Source of the DNA: Bacillota bacterium
GTDB taxonomy: Bacteria > Bacillota_A > Clostridia > Peptostreptococcales > Anaerovoracaceae
Assembly: GCA_017457585.1 (NCBI GenBank)
Contig: JAFTHD010000112.1
Location: 1 to 9,709 of the forward strand
Length of the DNA stretch: 9,709 nt
Direction of reading: 5' to 3'
Below the pieces are notes generated by a model. The model had not been told where the DNA came from. It ran no database searches and saw only the letters and a list, made by a program, of their open reading frames with translations. A program made the position numbers and the translations under genes. Positions 1 through 7,704 of the stretch are shown here, piece after piece (the first letter of the stretch is position 1; each line of letters opens with the position of its first letter).

Positions 1-593
1 CCATCACTCAGGTGTACGTTCTCTACTGCTACATGAGGCGGTACTTCGATATCGACAGGAGCGAAATTCCACAGACCCTTAACACCTGCGAAACAAAGCT
101 TGTCCGCAACTTCCTGTGCAACCTCTTTGGTCGTGCAAATAACGCCGATATCTATATCATTCTCCTCTACATACTCAACGATATCCTCATAATCTCTAAC
201 CTCGATATCGTTGATCTTTATTCCGATCAGTCTCGGATTCACCTCAAAAATACTGTCAACCACGAATCCCGTCTTGTAGTAGTATGTATGGTTGGCTATT
301 GCCTGCCCCAGGTTGCCGGCACCCATGATGACCATCTTGTACTTCTTGTCAAGGCCGAGTATAGCGCTGATCTCGTCGTAAAGACCATCTACGCTGTACC
401 CATACCCTTGCTGACCGAAGCCGCCAAAATTGTTCAGATCCTGACGAATCTGGGAAGCGGTATAGCCTATTAATCTGCTGAACTCGTTGGAAGAAATCTT
501 ATCGACGCCCTTCTTCTTGAGTTCCTTCAGGTATCTGCGATATCTTGGCAGTCTCTTAATGACCGCGTTTGAAATCTTAACCTGCTTCTTCAT
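1..593 (-). CDS. rex: Redox-sensing transcriptional repressor Rex, 3' end cut by window edge
   Basis: Rex is a dimeric DNA-binding repressor that senses the NADH/NAD+ ratio and controls fermentation and respiration genes in Gram-positive bacteria. I translated this strand by hand: 197 complete codons are visible, out of about 210 usual for the family, so only the C-terminal tail is missing. Residues 1-80 form the winged-helix DNA-binding part, with the family-typical stretch RLPRYRRYL at 14-22 and SNEFSRLIGYTASQIRQDL around 35-53. The Rossmann NAD(H)-binding domain follows, with GAGNLG at 91-96. The last visible residues, NVHLSD, match the family's C-terminal region. The ATG at 591-593 is preceded by AGGA about 7 nt away. 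Only 20 nt separate it from the acpP stop, so it is probably co-transcribed with acpP. The identification is firm; regulation by its own product is not evident here. Confidence 0.93.
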   Translation of the reverse strand, partial: MKKQVKISNAVIKRLPRYRRYLKELKKKGVDKISSNEFSRLIGYTASQIRQDLNNFGGFGQQGYGYSVDGLYDEISAILGLDKKYKMVIMGAGNLGQAIANHTYYYKTGFVVDSIFEVNPRLIGIKINDIEVRDYEDIVEYVEENDIDIGVICTTKEVAQEVADKLCFAGVKGLWNFAPVDIEVPPHVAVENVHLSD

Positions 594-613
594 CCTGGTG
601 TCCTACCCGCTAT

Positions 614-841
614 CTATGCCTTAGCTTCAACGTAGCTGACGATGTCATTTACAGTTGCAAACTTCTCTGCATCTTCATCAGGAACTTCGATATCGAACTC
701 ATCCTCGATAGCCATGATGATCTCTACAGCGTCCAGCGAATCTGCTTCAAGATCCTTAGCCAGATTTGTTTCCAGCTTTACTTCTTCTTCGTCAACTCCG
801 AGCTGTTCTGCGATGATTCCCTTAATTTTGTCTAATGTCAT
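614..841 (-). CDS. acpP: Acyl carrier protein
   Basis: This is a 75-residue acidic protein of normal ACP length. It carries growing acyl chains on a 4'-phosphopantetheine arm during type II fatty acid synthesis in the cytoplasm. The attachment serine is Ser35 in the [10 protein letters not shown] motif, and the acidic helix that docks fatty-acid enzymes ([10 protein letters not shown]) follows it. The ATG has a clear GGAGGT ribosome site 7 nt upstream. The gene ends in TAG, which shows that amber is used as a normal stop in this genome. It has its own promoter upstream and rex directly downstream. No other fab gene is in view, so it is separated from the fatty-acid operon, at least on this side. 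Confidence 0.97.
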   Translation of the reverse strand: MTLDKIKGIIAEQLGVDEEEVKLETNLAKDLEADSLDAVEIIMAIEDEFDIEVPDEDAEKFATVNDIVSYVEAKA

Positions 842-901
842 AATATTACCTCCGTTATATAGATAACTTAATTTGTCTTATGTCCAAAATTTGGTCGCAT
901 C

Positions 902-970
902 TGACCCCCTAATTATAATTGATTGATTCCTCTAATGCAATACATTTCACTAAAATGAAAATGACCCCCT
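902..970 (-). repeat. 9-bp direct repeat AGGGGGTCA flanking the acpP promoter
   Basis: TGACCCCCT on the plus strand (AGGGGGTCA on the transcribed strand) occurs at 902-910 and again at 962-970, exactly 60 bp apart. One copy covers the predicted transcription start and the other lies about 25 bp upstream of the -35 box. The placement suggests paired regulator sites, but I do not recognise the motif, and it is not the FapR operator. Confidence 0.4.
912..940 (-). promoter_or_regulatory. SigA-type promoter of acpP-rex
   Basis: On the minus strand, TTGCAT (935-940) and a perfect TATAAT (912-917) are separated by exactly 17 nt. This predicts a start near base 905 and a leader of about 65 nt before acpP. 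I see no terminator between the upstream ABC-F gene and this promoter, so some read-through from the translation cluster is possible. Confidence 0.8.
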
Positions 971-980
971 GCTTCGCCCT

Positions 981-2984
981 TTATTGCAGCTCCATCCACG
1001 CTTCGTACTTCTCCTCCAGCATCTCTTTGCTTTCAGCGAGCGTCCCTGCAAGTTCCGTCAGCTTCGCGTGACTCTTCATGTTCTCTTCCAAAGTAAGGGC
1101 GTCTTCGATTTCTGAGATCTTTGCCTCAAGCTCTGCGATTTCCTTCTCAAGTCGCTCTCTCTTTCTTACGAGGCGTCGTTCCTCCGCCTCCCGCACTTTT
1201 TTGAGTCTGCGCTCCTCCGCACTTGAAAGCGTCCCCTGCTCCTCTTTATCGCCTGCACCGCGGGAATGAGTCTTTCCTGCCGCCTCAGTCCCTGCATTTG
1301 CGCCTGCGGTATCGCGAGCCAGATCTCTCATGTATTCCTTGCCCGACCTGATGTTCTCCTGTTTCTTCTCCACGTAGTAGTCGTAAGTGCCCAGGTAGTT
1401 ATCTGCCCCCTGTTTCGTCAGCTCTATGATCCTCGTCGGAATCCTGTTGAGAAAATATCTGTCGTGGGAAACGATGATGCACGTTCCCGGGAACTCCAGC
1501 AGTGCTTCCTCAAAAATTTCCTTCGATTCGATGTCCAGATGGTTCGTCGGTTCGTCAAGGACGAGAAGATTTGCACCTGACATCATCAGCTTCAGAAGGG
1601 AAAGTCTCGCCTTTTCTCCGCCGCTTAGAGAGCCCACGTTTAAGAACACCGACTCTCCTCTGAATAGAAACCGGGCAAGTATGTTTCTAAGTTCCGGCTC
1701 GGTATACAGCCTGTATTCATCGTGGAGTTCTTCGATTACCGTGTTGGCGTTGTTCAGAAGCTGCTGCCCCTGATCGTAGTACCCCGGCTGCACGTTGTGG
1801 CCGATTTTTATCCTGCCTGCAGTAGGCTGTATCTCGCCGAGGAGCATTCTAAGAAGCGTCGTCTTGCCAATTCCGTTGGCGCCGACTATGCAGATTCTCT
1901 CGCCCCTTTTGATGTCAAGATCCACATCGCAGAACAGTTCCCTTGCCCTCATTCCGTATCCAAAAGTCTTTGCCAGACCCTCTGCGAATATGACGTCCTT
2001 GCCGCTCTGGAAGTTCTCTCGGAAATTCAGTTTAAGCTTGTTTCCTGCGCCGTCAGGCCTGTCCATCAGCTCCATGGCGGCCAGTCTCTTCTCCCTTGAG
2101 GCTGCACGCTTTGCAAGCTTCTCCGTGCCCCTCTCCTTAAAGCGCCTGATCATGTCCTCCTGGCGCCTTACTTCGGCTTGCTGCTTCTCATATTTCCGCA
2201 TCTCGGCTTCCCGCCTGACCCTGCGTTCCTCGGCGTAGAAGCTGTAGTTTCCTTCGTAAATGCTGAGCCTGTGGTTGTTCACCTCAAAGATTCTCGTCAC
2301 CGTCTGGTCGAGGAAGTACCTGTCGTGGGATACGAGCACGATGGTTCCTTTGTAATTCTTAAGGTACTGCTCCAGCCACTTCAGCGTGCCGATGTCAAGG
2401 TGGTTTGTCGGCTCATCCAAAAATAGCAGATCCGGTTTCCTGAGCAGAAGACAGGCAAGCGCAAGCCTCGTCTTTTCGCCGCCGCTGAGCTGGGAAATCT
2501 TCTTGCTATAGGAGTCTTCCCCAAAGGCCATGCTGGCCAGGATCCCGGTCATCTCGCTCTTATATGAATAACCGCCTCTGTTTCTGAATTCCTCGTGAAG
2601 CTGGTCGTATCTGTCGAGGAGAACCAACGCTCTTTCCGGGTCGCTTTCACCGATCTCGCTCGCTTCTGCAAGCAGACTCTCCATCTCCCTTTCCATCTTC
2701 GGGAAATCCGAGAAGATTTCGTTCACCTCTTCAATTAAAGTGTTCTCGGATTCAAAGGCGCCGTCCTGCTTGAGATACCCGATCTTCGTATCTCCCGATA
2801 TAAAGCAGTCTCCGCTGTCCGCTGCAAGCTCTCCCGTGAGCACGCGAAGAAGGGTAGTCTTGCCGGCTCCGTTTATGCCGATTATTCCTACCCGTTCACC
2901 TTTGTTGATGTGAAATGATACGTTCTCAAGAATCACATCCGTTCCGTATGCTTTTGTCAGATCCTTTGCAGATAGTATGATCAA
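981..2984 (-). CDS. ABC-F family ribosome-associated ATPase (YdiF/Uup-like)
   Basis: This is a soluble tandem ABC ATPase of 667 residues with no membrane segments. ABC-F proteins bind the ribosomal E site and act on stalled or initiating ribosomes; some give antibiotic protection. Domain 1 has Walker A GINGAGKT (36-43), signature LSGGE (166-170), Walker B ending D190-E191 and H-switch His220. The long charged linker around 245-310 is the P-site tRNA interaction region. Domain 2 has GANGIGKT (368-375), LSGGE (453-457), D477-E478 and His507. A low-complexity Ala/Gly stretch (560-585) leads into a C-terminal coiled coil (about 588-665), as in Uup/YdiF types. No ATG lies near the N-terminus. The start is TTG at 2982-2984 with AAAGGA 9 nt upstream, and that site overlaps the end of tsaD, 14 nt away. 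The subfamily is not settled, and there is no specific sign of a resistance role. Confidence 0.92.
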   Translation of the reverse strand: MIILSAKDLTKAYGTDVILENVSFHINKGERVGIIGINGAGKTTLLRVLTGELAADSGDCFISGDTKIGYLKQDGAFESENTLIEEVNEIFSDFPKMEREMESLLAEASEIGESDPERALVLLDRYDQLHEEFRNRGGYSYKSEMTGILASMAFGEDSYSKKISQLSGGEKTRLALACLLLRKPDLLFLDEPTNHLDIGTLKWLEQYLKNYKGTIVLVSHDRYFLDQTVTRIFEVNNHRLSIYEGNYSFYAEERRVRREAEMRKYEKQQAEVRRQEDMIRRFKERGTEKLAKRAASREKRLAAMELMDRPDGAGNKLKLNFRENFQSGKDVIFAEGLAKTFGYGMRARELFCDVDLDIKRGERICIVGANGIGKTTLLRMLLGEIQPTAGRIKIGHNVQPGYYDQGQQLLNNANTVIEELHDEYRLYTEPELRNILARFLFRGESVFLNVGSLSGGEKARLSLLKLMMSGANLLVLDEPTNHLDIESKEIFEEALLEFPGTCIIVSHDRYFLNRIPTRIIELTKQGADNYLGTYDYYVEKKQENIRSGKEYMRDLARDTAGANAGTEAAGKTHSRGAGDKEEQGTLSSAEERRLKKVREAEERRLVRKRERLEKEIAELEAKISEIEDALTLEENMKSHAKLTELAGTLAESKEMLEEKYEAWMELQ

Positions 2985-2998
2985 TGATCTATGTCCTT

Positions 2999-4015
2999 TT
3001 ACAGTTTCAGATTCGGTATGGCGTCAAGGGTCAAATCGTCTCTTCCACCCTCCATGTACTTGTAGTAGGCGGCACATCCTATCATCGCCGCATTGTCGGT
3101 ACAGAGAATTGGCGATGGATGATACAGCTCAATTCCATTTTTCCTGCAGGCCTGTCCGAGCATCTCGCGGAGCCTTGAATTGGCTGCTACGCCCCCTGCC
3201 ATGACGACTTTATCCTTGCCAAGGCTTACGGCTGCATCCACGGTCTTCTTTACGATCACGTCCAAAACGGCCGCCTGGAATCCCGCTGCCACATCGGGCA
3301 CGTTGATCTCTCTTCCTGCCTGCCTCTCGGAATTGACGTAGTTCAAAACGCCCGTCTTGATGCCGCTGAAGCTGAAGTCGAGACTGCCCTTCTCAAGGTA
3401 AACACGCTTAAACTGTACAGCTTCCGGATTCCCTTCCTTTGCGATCCTGTCTATGAGAGGACCTCCGGGATAGCCAAGCCCCAGCACCCTCGCCACCTTG
3501 TCATAGGCTTCACCAACCGCGTCGTCTCTCGTTCCGCCCAGCACATGGCAGCTGTTATATCCCGTCACCTCAACCAGTTCCGTATGACCTCCCGACACGA
3601 CGAGTGCCATGAAAGGCGGCTCAAGATCCCTGTGCTCGATGTAGTTGGCGCTGATGTGCCCGAGAATATGGTGAACCCCTATGAGCGGTTTACCGGTCGC
3701 AAGGGCATAGGCTTTCGCAGTCGCAAGCCCTATCAGAAGGGCCCCCACAAGACCCGGCCCGTAGGTAACGCCTATCATATCTACATCTTCCATGGCAACA
3801 CCGCTCTCTTCAAGGGCGCTGTCCACTACCGCATTCACGTTGTTCAGGTGATGCCTCGATGCGATCTCCGGCACCACGCCGCCGTATGCTTTGTGTATGT
3901 CTATCTGGGATGAGATTATATTTGACATTACATGTCTTCCGTCTGCCACAACTGCAGCAGCCGTCTCATCACAGCTCGATTCAATTGCAAGAGTTATCAG
4001 TTTACCGTCTAACAT
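2999..4015 (-). CDS. tsaD: tRNA t6A37 threonylcarbamoyltransferase subunit TsaD
   Basis: TsaD transfers the threonylcarbamoyl group from threonylcarbamoyl-AMP to A37 of tRNAs that read ANN codons. It works in a complex with TsaB and TsaE, both encoded just upstream. The protein is 338 residues, full length for the Kae1/Qri7/TsaD family. Visible family marks are AIESSCDET (10-18), the metal-binding HxxxH (His116, His120 in HHILGH), [10 protein letters not shown] (141-150), the [20 protein letters not shown] signature (203-222), [13 protein letters not shown] (274-286) and the metal ligand Asp307 in TDNAAMIG. The ATG has GGAGGA 4-5 nt upstream. It lies 52 nt after rimI and 14 nt before the ABC-F start. 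The protein appears complete and functional. The partner enzyme TsaC/Sua5 is not in this window. Confidence 0.97.
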   Translation of the reverse strand: MLDGKLITLAIESSCDETAAAVVADGRHVMSNIISSQIDIHKAYGGVVPEIASRHHLNNVNAVVDSALEESGVAMEDVDMIGVTYGPGLVGALLIGLATAKAYALATGKPLIGVHHILGHISANYIEHRDLEPPFMALVVSGGHTELVEVTGYNSCHVLGGTRDDAVGEAYDKVARVLGLGYPGGPLIDRIAKEGNPEAVQFKRVYLEKGSLDFSFSGIKTGVLNYVNSERQAGREINVPDVAAGFQAAVLDVIVKKTVDAAVSLGKDKVVMAGGVAANSRLREMLGQACRKNGIELYHPSPILCTDNAAMIGCAAYYKYMEGGRDDLTLDAIPNLKL

Positions 4016-4067
4016 CGGTTCCTCCGGTCATTTTCGGTTCGGATGATGCTCACTTCTTGTTGTCCCT

Positions 4068-4520
4068 TTACGCCTCTTCATGGCGCCACATGATGAGCGC
4101 ATCCTCGCCGTTGTTCTTGTAGTATTTCTTCCTGCGCCCCTCCACTTGAAAGCCCATCTTCTCGTAGAGGTTTATGGCCGCAGCGTTGGAAGGTCTGACT
4201 TCGAGAGTATGATGCTGAATGCCCTCTCTGCTGGTGTGATCTATGAGCACGGTCATGATCCCCATCCCCACGTGCATGCCCCTGTATTCGGGCAAAACGG
4301 CCACGTTTGTGATGTGCCCTTCGTCCACGATCCACCAAAGTCCTGCGTAGCCTGCAAGTTTTCCGCTCAGCTCCGCCACGATGTAAAAAGCGTGCGGGTT
4401 TTCGGTAAGCTCGAAGGCGATCGATTCCAGCGACCAGGGATCGGGAAAGCAGGCTTTCTCTATTTCAAAAATGCCTTCAGCATCGGAAGGCACTGCCTGT
4501 CTAATCAGAAGATCCGGCAT
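4068..4520 (-). CDS. rimI: N-terminal alanine acetyltransferase RimI (GNAT family)
   Basis: This is a 150-residue GNAT protein, the usual RimI length. RimI uses acetyl-CoA to acetylate the N-terminus of ribosomal protein S18 and some other proteins. The N-terminal IRQAVPSDAEGIFEIEKACF matches the family's first strand and helix. The acetyl-CoA-binding motif A is NVAVLPEYRGMHVG (72-85). The C-terminal half carries the highly typical LEVRPSNAAAINLYEKMGF (106-124) and KKYYKNNGEDALIM (131-144). One oddity is that motif A reads R80-G-M-H83-V-G, where the common pattern is R-G-x-G-x-G, so the first loop glycine appears to be histidine. The gene starts one base after the tsaB stop (TGA-C-ATG), so translation is almost certainly coupled. 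Linkage to tsaB and tsaD is common in bacteria. Confidence 0.93.
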   Translation of the reverse strand: MPDLLIRQAVPSDAEGIFEIEKACFPDPWSLESIAFELTENPHAFYIVAELSGKLAGYAGLWWIVDEGHITNVAVLPEYRGMHVGMGIMTVLIDHTSREGIQHHTLEVRPSNAAAINLYEKMGFQVEGRRKKYYKNNGEDALIMWRHEEA

Positions 4521-4521
4521 G

Positions 4522-5241
4522 TCACTTACCTTCCGCCTTCCTGCTCTCGCGAAGCTTTCTTTCAGCCTCCGGTATCCTCATGTAATCCGGCTGCAGCTGG
4601 CTGTAGTCTACGCCGCCTTTTTCCTCAAAGGCTTTCGCCGCCAGCAACGCAACGGTGCTCGCATGCTGGTATCTTATGCTCTCAGGGGCAATGATATGGT
4701 TGACATTCCCTTTCTCCTCGATCTTCTCCCCATAGGCATCCGTCCCGTCGCCCAGCAAAACCGCCTCGCCCTTGCCGTCTATCAGTTCAGTGAACTCATC
4801 TATGGTATAGGGGCCTGCCTTTACAACAGGCTCCGGTTTGCCGCCCTTCAAAAGGTATGCACCTGCATACACCTGGCTTCTCCTCGCATCCAGCATAGGA
4901 CAAATCACCCTGCCCTCTCCTGAAAATCCCTCCGCTCTCATGGCGAGCGCCTCCAGGCTCGACACCGGAACACAGGGAATTTTGAGAATCTGCGCGAGCG
5001 CCCTTGCAGATGACACACCGATTCGTATCCCTGTAAAGGAGCCTGGGCCCACGGAAACGCCGATTGCGGACAGCTCTCTAAGTTCCACACCGCTCTCCTC
5101 CAGCACCGTCTTCACCTGAGGCATGAGGTTTTGCAGGTGAGAAAACCTGTCGTCACCTTCAACCTGCGCCAGAATCTTTTCACCATCCGTTACCGCCACC
5201 GACGCATATGCTCCTGTTGTCTCTATGGCTAATATGTACAT
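4522..5241 (-). CDS. tsaB: tRNA t6A37 biosynthesis dimerization subunit TsaB
   Basis: TsaB is an inactive paralogue of TsaD that binds TsaD and is needed for t6A formation. The protein is 239 residues, normal for the family. It begins with the ASKHA-fold phosphate-loop region MYILAIETTG (1-10) and has the TsaB/YeaZ signature GPGSFTGIRIGVSSARALAQ at 65-84. It lacks the HxxxH metal site found in TsaD, as expected. Its ATG lies inside the 3' end of tsaE (13-nt overlap), and rimI begins one base after its stop, so the three are translationally coupled. Confidence 0.96.
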   Translation of the reverse strand: MYILAIETTGAYASVAVTDGEKILAQVEGDDRFSHLQNLMPQVKTVLEESGVELRELSAIGVSVGPGSFTGIRIGVSSARALAQILKIPCVPVSSLEALAMRAEGFSGEGRVICPMLDARRSQVYAGAYLLKGGKPEPVVKAGPYTIDEFTELIDGKGEAVLLGDGTDAYGEKIEEKGNVNHIIAPESIRYQHASTVALLAAKAFEEKGGVDYSQLQPDYMRIPEAERKLRESRKAEGK

Positions 5242-5657
5242 GTATATACTCTCTCTCCTTCAGCCTTCCCGTATTCGATCAGTATCCTGACTGCGTCCTC
5301 GGGGATCAGCTCTTCGATCAGATCCGCCCATTCAACGACGCTGACTCCGTCTCCGTAAAAATACTCTTCATATCCCAGCTCGAACATTTCGTCCTCGTCG
5401 GATACTCTGTACACATCAAAGTGATAGAGAGGCAATCTGCCTCCCCGGTATTCCTTAACGATTGTAAACGTGGGACTGGTTATGGTATCGCTTATCCCCA
5501 GGCCTTCCGCAATGGCCTTTGTGAGGGTTGTCTTGCCCGTCCCAAGGTCGCCTGTGAGTGCCACCACTGTTCCCCCGGTCAGCGTCTCAGCCAGCTTTTT
5601 ACCGAAGGCCTTGGTCTCCTCCTCGTTCTTTATGTTAATGACTTCCTGTTTTCTCAT
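5229..5657 (-). CDS. tsaE: tRNA t6A37 biosynthesis ATPase TsaE
   Basis: TsaE is a small P-loop ATPase that binds the TsaBD complex and resets it between rounds of t6A synthesis. The protein is 142 residues, close to the family norm of about 150. Walker A is GDLGTGKTT (36-44), the family motif SPTF is at 61-64, YHFDVYR at 78-84, and the VVEWADLI strand at 107-114 carries the conserved Glu-Trp pair. The ribosome site before the ATG is weak (GGAC). The gene lies 21 nt after rluB and overlaps tsaB by 13 nt. It ends in TAG, with a second in-frame TAG two codons further on. Confidence 0.96.
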   Translation of the reverse strand: MRKQEVINIKNEEETKAFGKKLAETLTGGTVVALTGDLGTGKTTLTKAIAEGLGISDTITSPTFTIVKEYRGGRLPLYHFDVYRVSDEDEMFELGYEEYFYGDGVSVVEWADLIEELIPEDAVRILIEYGKAEGERVYTCTY

Positions 5658-5678
5658 CAGTTCATGTCCAGTCAGATA

Positions 5679-6383
5679 TTATAAACTCTTAAGATACTCT
5701 ATTTCCTCGCGTGTAAGCTTCCTGTAGTGCCCTGACATGAGCCTGCCCAGCCTGACATCGCCTATTGCCGTTCTCTCCAGAGACTGCACTCTGTTTCCTA
5801 CAGCCGCAAACATTTTGCGAACCTGTCTGTTCTTGCCTTCGTGAATCTGTATCTCCACCACCGCGTGGCGCGGCATCTGCTTGAGCACCTTAACCCTTGC
5901 AGGGGACGTAACGTACCCACCTATATCGACGCCCTTTCGCAGCTTTGCAACTCTCTGATTGCTGAGAACACCCGCGACTGTAGCTACGTATGTCTTCCAC
6001 ACCTGATGCTTCGGATGGGTCAGAGAATAGGTAAGCTGCCCGTCGTTGGTCATAATCAGAAGGCCCGTGGTATTGTAGTCCAGCCTTCCAACGGGGAAAA
6101 GTCGTTCCGGTACGTCTTCAACAAGCTGGGCTACTGTCGCCCTGTCCTTGTCGTCGTCCATGGATGTGATGTATCCCAAAGGTTTGTTCACGGCCACGTA
6201 GACCTTTTTCTCGGCAGCTTCGACGGGTTTTCCGTTGACGGTGACCTTATCGCCGTCTTCCACCTGCACGCCCAGTTCTCTGACTACGATACCATTGACC
6301 TTGACGTTGCCGCATGAAATGAGCTCGTCGGCCTTGCGCCTGCTGCATATTCCTGCCTGTGCGATGTATTTGTTCAGTCTCAT
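5679..6383 (-). CDS. rluB: 23S rRNA pseudouridine synthase, RluB/RsuA family
   Basis: This enzyme isomerises a specific uridine of rRNA to pseudouridine. The 234-residue protein has an N-terminal S4 RNA-binding domain (about 1-47, MRLNKYIAQAGICSRRKADEL) and a catalytic domain. The invariant Asp102 lies in GRLDYNTTGLL (99-109), followed by the KTYVATV strand (130-136) and the HEGKNRQVRKM motif (181-191). I chose the ATG at 6381-6383 over the in-frame ATG at 6401 for two reasons: MRLNKY is the usual family N-terminus, and a purine-rich GGAAGG lies 5 nt before it. It is the first gene of the translation cluster. RluB (uridine 2605 of 23S) is more likely than RsuA from general similarity, but the exact target cannot be read from the sequence. 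Confidence 0.9.
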   Translation of the reverse strand: MRLNKYIAQAGICSRRKADELISCGNVKVNGIVVRELGVQVEDGDKVTVNGKPVEAAEKKVYVAVNKPLGYITSMDDDKDRATVAQLVEDVPERLFPVGRLDYNTTGLLIMTNDGQLTYSLTHPKHQVWKTYVATVAGVLSNQRVAKLRKGVDIGGYVTSPARVKVLKQMPRHAVVEIQIHEGKNRQVRKMFAAVGNRVQSLERTAIGDVRLGRLMSGHYRKLTREEIEYLKSL

Positions 6384-6413
6384 TATGGCCTTCCCTTCCA
6401 CATATTCCGCTCA

Positions 6414-6442
6414 ATTTTATCACAAAAAACAGGTCTTGAAAA
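6414..6442 (-). promoter_or_regulatory. Candidate promoter of the rluB-tsaE-tsaB-rimI-tsaD-ABC-F cluster
   Basis: On the minus strand, TTTTCA (6437-6442) and TAAAAT (6414-6419) are 17 nt apart and lie 30-60 nt upstream of the rluB start. The -10 box matches the consensus at five of six positions and the -35 box at four of six. It is the best candidate in the divergent intergenic region. Confidence 0.45.
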
Positions 6443-6445
6443 CCT
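6431..6445. promoter_or_regulatory. 15-bp near-palindrome between divergent promoters
   Basis: AGGTCTTGAAAACCT reads almost the same on both strands: one mismatched pair around a central base. It overlaps the -35 box of the rluB-side promoter and touches the -35 box of the ATPase promoter. This is where a shared operator would sit. I do not recognise a regulator for it. Confidence 0.35.
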
Positions 6446-6473
6446 TGCCATAAAATTACGTCAGGTGTACTAT
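6445..6473 (+). promoter_or_regulatory. SigA-type promoter of the DUF815 ATPase gene
   Basis: TTGCCA (6445-6450) and TACTAT (6468-6473) are separated by exactly 17 nt. The predicted start is near base 6480, giving a leader of about 28 nt that contains the AGGAGG ribosome site of the next gene. Confidence 0.6.
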
Positions 6474-6507
6474 GTGACTGTAAAGCAGCGTGGTTAGGAG
6501 GCCCGAA

Positions 6508-7704
6508 ATGAAACAGGAATTTGAACGATTGAAACTTCAGATAGATTCTCTCGCCATATTTGCGGAGATCAAGAAAGACAGCGTTATCACGGCTCTCAGA
6601 AAGCTTCTGGACGCGCTCTCTCATGACAGGGCAGCGGATGAGACGGTGGCCCTTTACAGCAAAGTCATTGAAGGGCTCTATCCAGTGTCCGCGAATCTCG
6701 GGGAATACATTACAAAGCTTGTTATCGAGGATGATAACTTCTACATCAAGGCAAAGGCTTCAGGCCGCCATATAACAGACACCGTGGAGAGAACTCTGCA
6801 TCAGGAGCTCTCAGTGCTGCAGACCCTTGCCATGCTCAAATCCGAGACCATCACCGGTGCAATGGGATACGATGACTTCCTTCCTGCGTGGGAAAACGGG
6901 ACTTCGGACATCGAATACGAATTTACAAAGAGGCTGAACACCATAAAGAAGACGGGCTACGGCATCTTCGCCAAGTTCAGCTTCTTCCGGCTGGAAAACG
7001 GCAAGATCGTTCCCATCAAGCATCCGGAATATCAAAGCCTGGATCAGCTTTTCGAGTACCACAGGGAACGCGATCTGATTATGCGAAATACGCAGGCCCT
7101 CATCGACGGAACCGGCTCGAGCAACGTGCTGCTCTACGGAGACGCAGGTACGGGAAAGAGTTCCACAATCAAAGCTGTGGCCGCTCACTTCGCACCGAAG
7201 GGTCTCAGGATAATCGAGGTTAAGAAGAATCAGCTCTATCAAATCCCCGGGATTATGGAAGAGCTTTCGTCGAATCCTCTGAAGTTCATACTCTTTATCG
7301 ATGATCTCAGCTTCACGGGAAATGACGACAATTTCTCAGCGCTCAAGGCCACCCTCGAAGGAAGCATATCCGGCAAGGGAAGCAATGTTGCAATCTATGC
7401 GACCAGCAACAGGCGTCATCTTGTCAAGGAGTCCTTCACCGACCGCATAGGCAACGAACTTCACGCCAACGATACGCTTCAGGAGACTATGAGCCTTGCA
7501 GCAAGATTTGGCCTGACGATCACCTTCCAGAAGCCGTCTAAGGATGACTATCTGAGCATCGTCAGATCGCTGGCAACAGAGTACGGAATTGAAATGGATG
7601 AGAAGACGCTTTTCTCAAAGGCCGAGGCTTTCGCCATCCGCAAAAATGGCAGAAGCCCGAGAACTGCGAAACAGTTCATCGAGCTGCTAAAAATTGGTTT
7701 ATAA
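6508..7704 (+). CDS. DUF815-family AAA+ ATP-binding protein
   Basis: The protein is 398 residues and its biological role is not established. The C-terminal half is a recognisable DUF815 AAA+ domain with Walker A GDAGTGKSS starting at residue 211 (Lys217), the RIIEVKKNQL strand, Walker B FILFIDDLSF with Asp265-Asp266, and the sensor-like IYATSNRRHL segment that is a hallmark of the family. The lid region ends in RSPRTAKQFIELL. The N-terminal 180 residues are predicted helical and lack a motif I know. There is no signal peptide or membrane helix, so it should be cytoplasmic. I chose the ATG at 6508 because AGGAGG lies 6 nt upstream; the GTG at 6490 precedes that site. It stands alone, divergent from the rluB cluster and convergent with cca, and its transcript probably ends at the hairpin at 7893-7927. 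Confidence 0.9.
   Translation: MKQEFERLKLQIDSLAIFAEIKKDSVITALRKLLDALSHDRAADETVALYSKVIEGLYPVSANLGEYITKLVIEDDNFYIKAKASGRHITDTVERTLHQELSVLQTLAMLKSETITGAMGYDDFLPAWENGTSDIEYEFTKRLNTIKKTGYGIFAKFSFFRLENGKIVPIKHPEYQSLDQLFEYHRERDLIMRNTQALIDGTGSSNVLLYGDAGTGKSSTIKAVAAHFAPKGLRIIEVKKNQLYQIPGIMEELSSNPLKFILFIDDLSFTGNDDNFSALKATLEGSISGKGSNVAIYATSNRRHLVKESFTDRIGNELHANDTLQETMSLAARFGLTITFQKPSKDDYLSIVRSLATEYGIEMDEKTLFSKAEAFAIRKNGRSPRTAKQFIELLKIGL

Noticed and set aside
12..473. 153-codon plus-strand open frame
   Set aside because: It is the antisense of rex, whose minus-strand translation is plainly conserved.
842..980. Terminator between the ABC-F gene and acpP
   Set aside because: Short palindromes such as CCAAAATTTGG exist, but none is followed by a T-run on the transcribed strand.
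6384..6401. Longer rluB N-terminus starting at 6401
   Set aside because: The upstream ATG has a weaker ribosome site and adds six residues not usual in the family.
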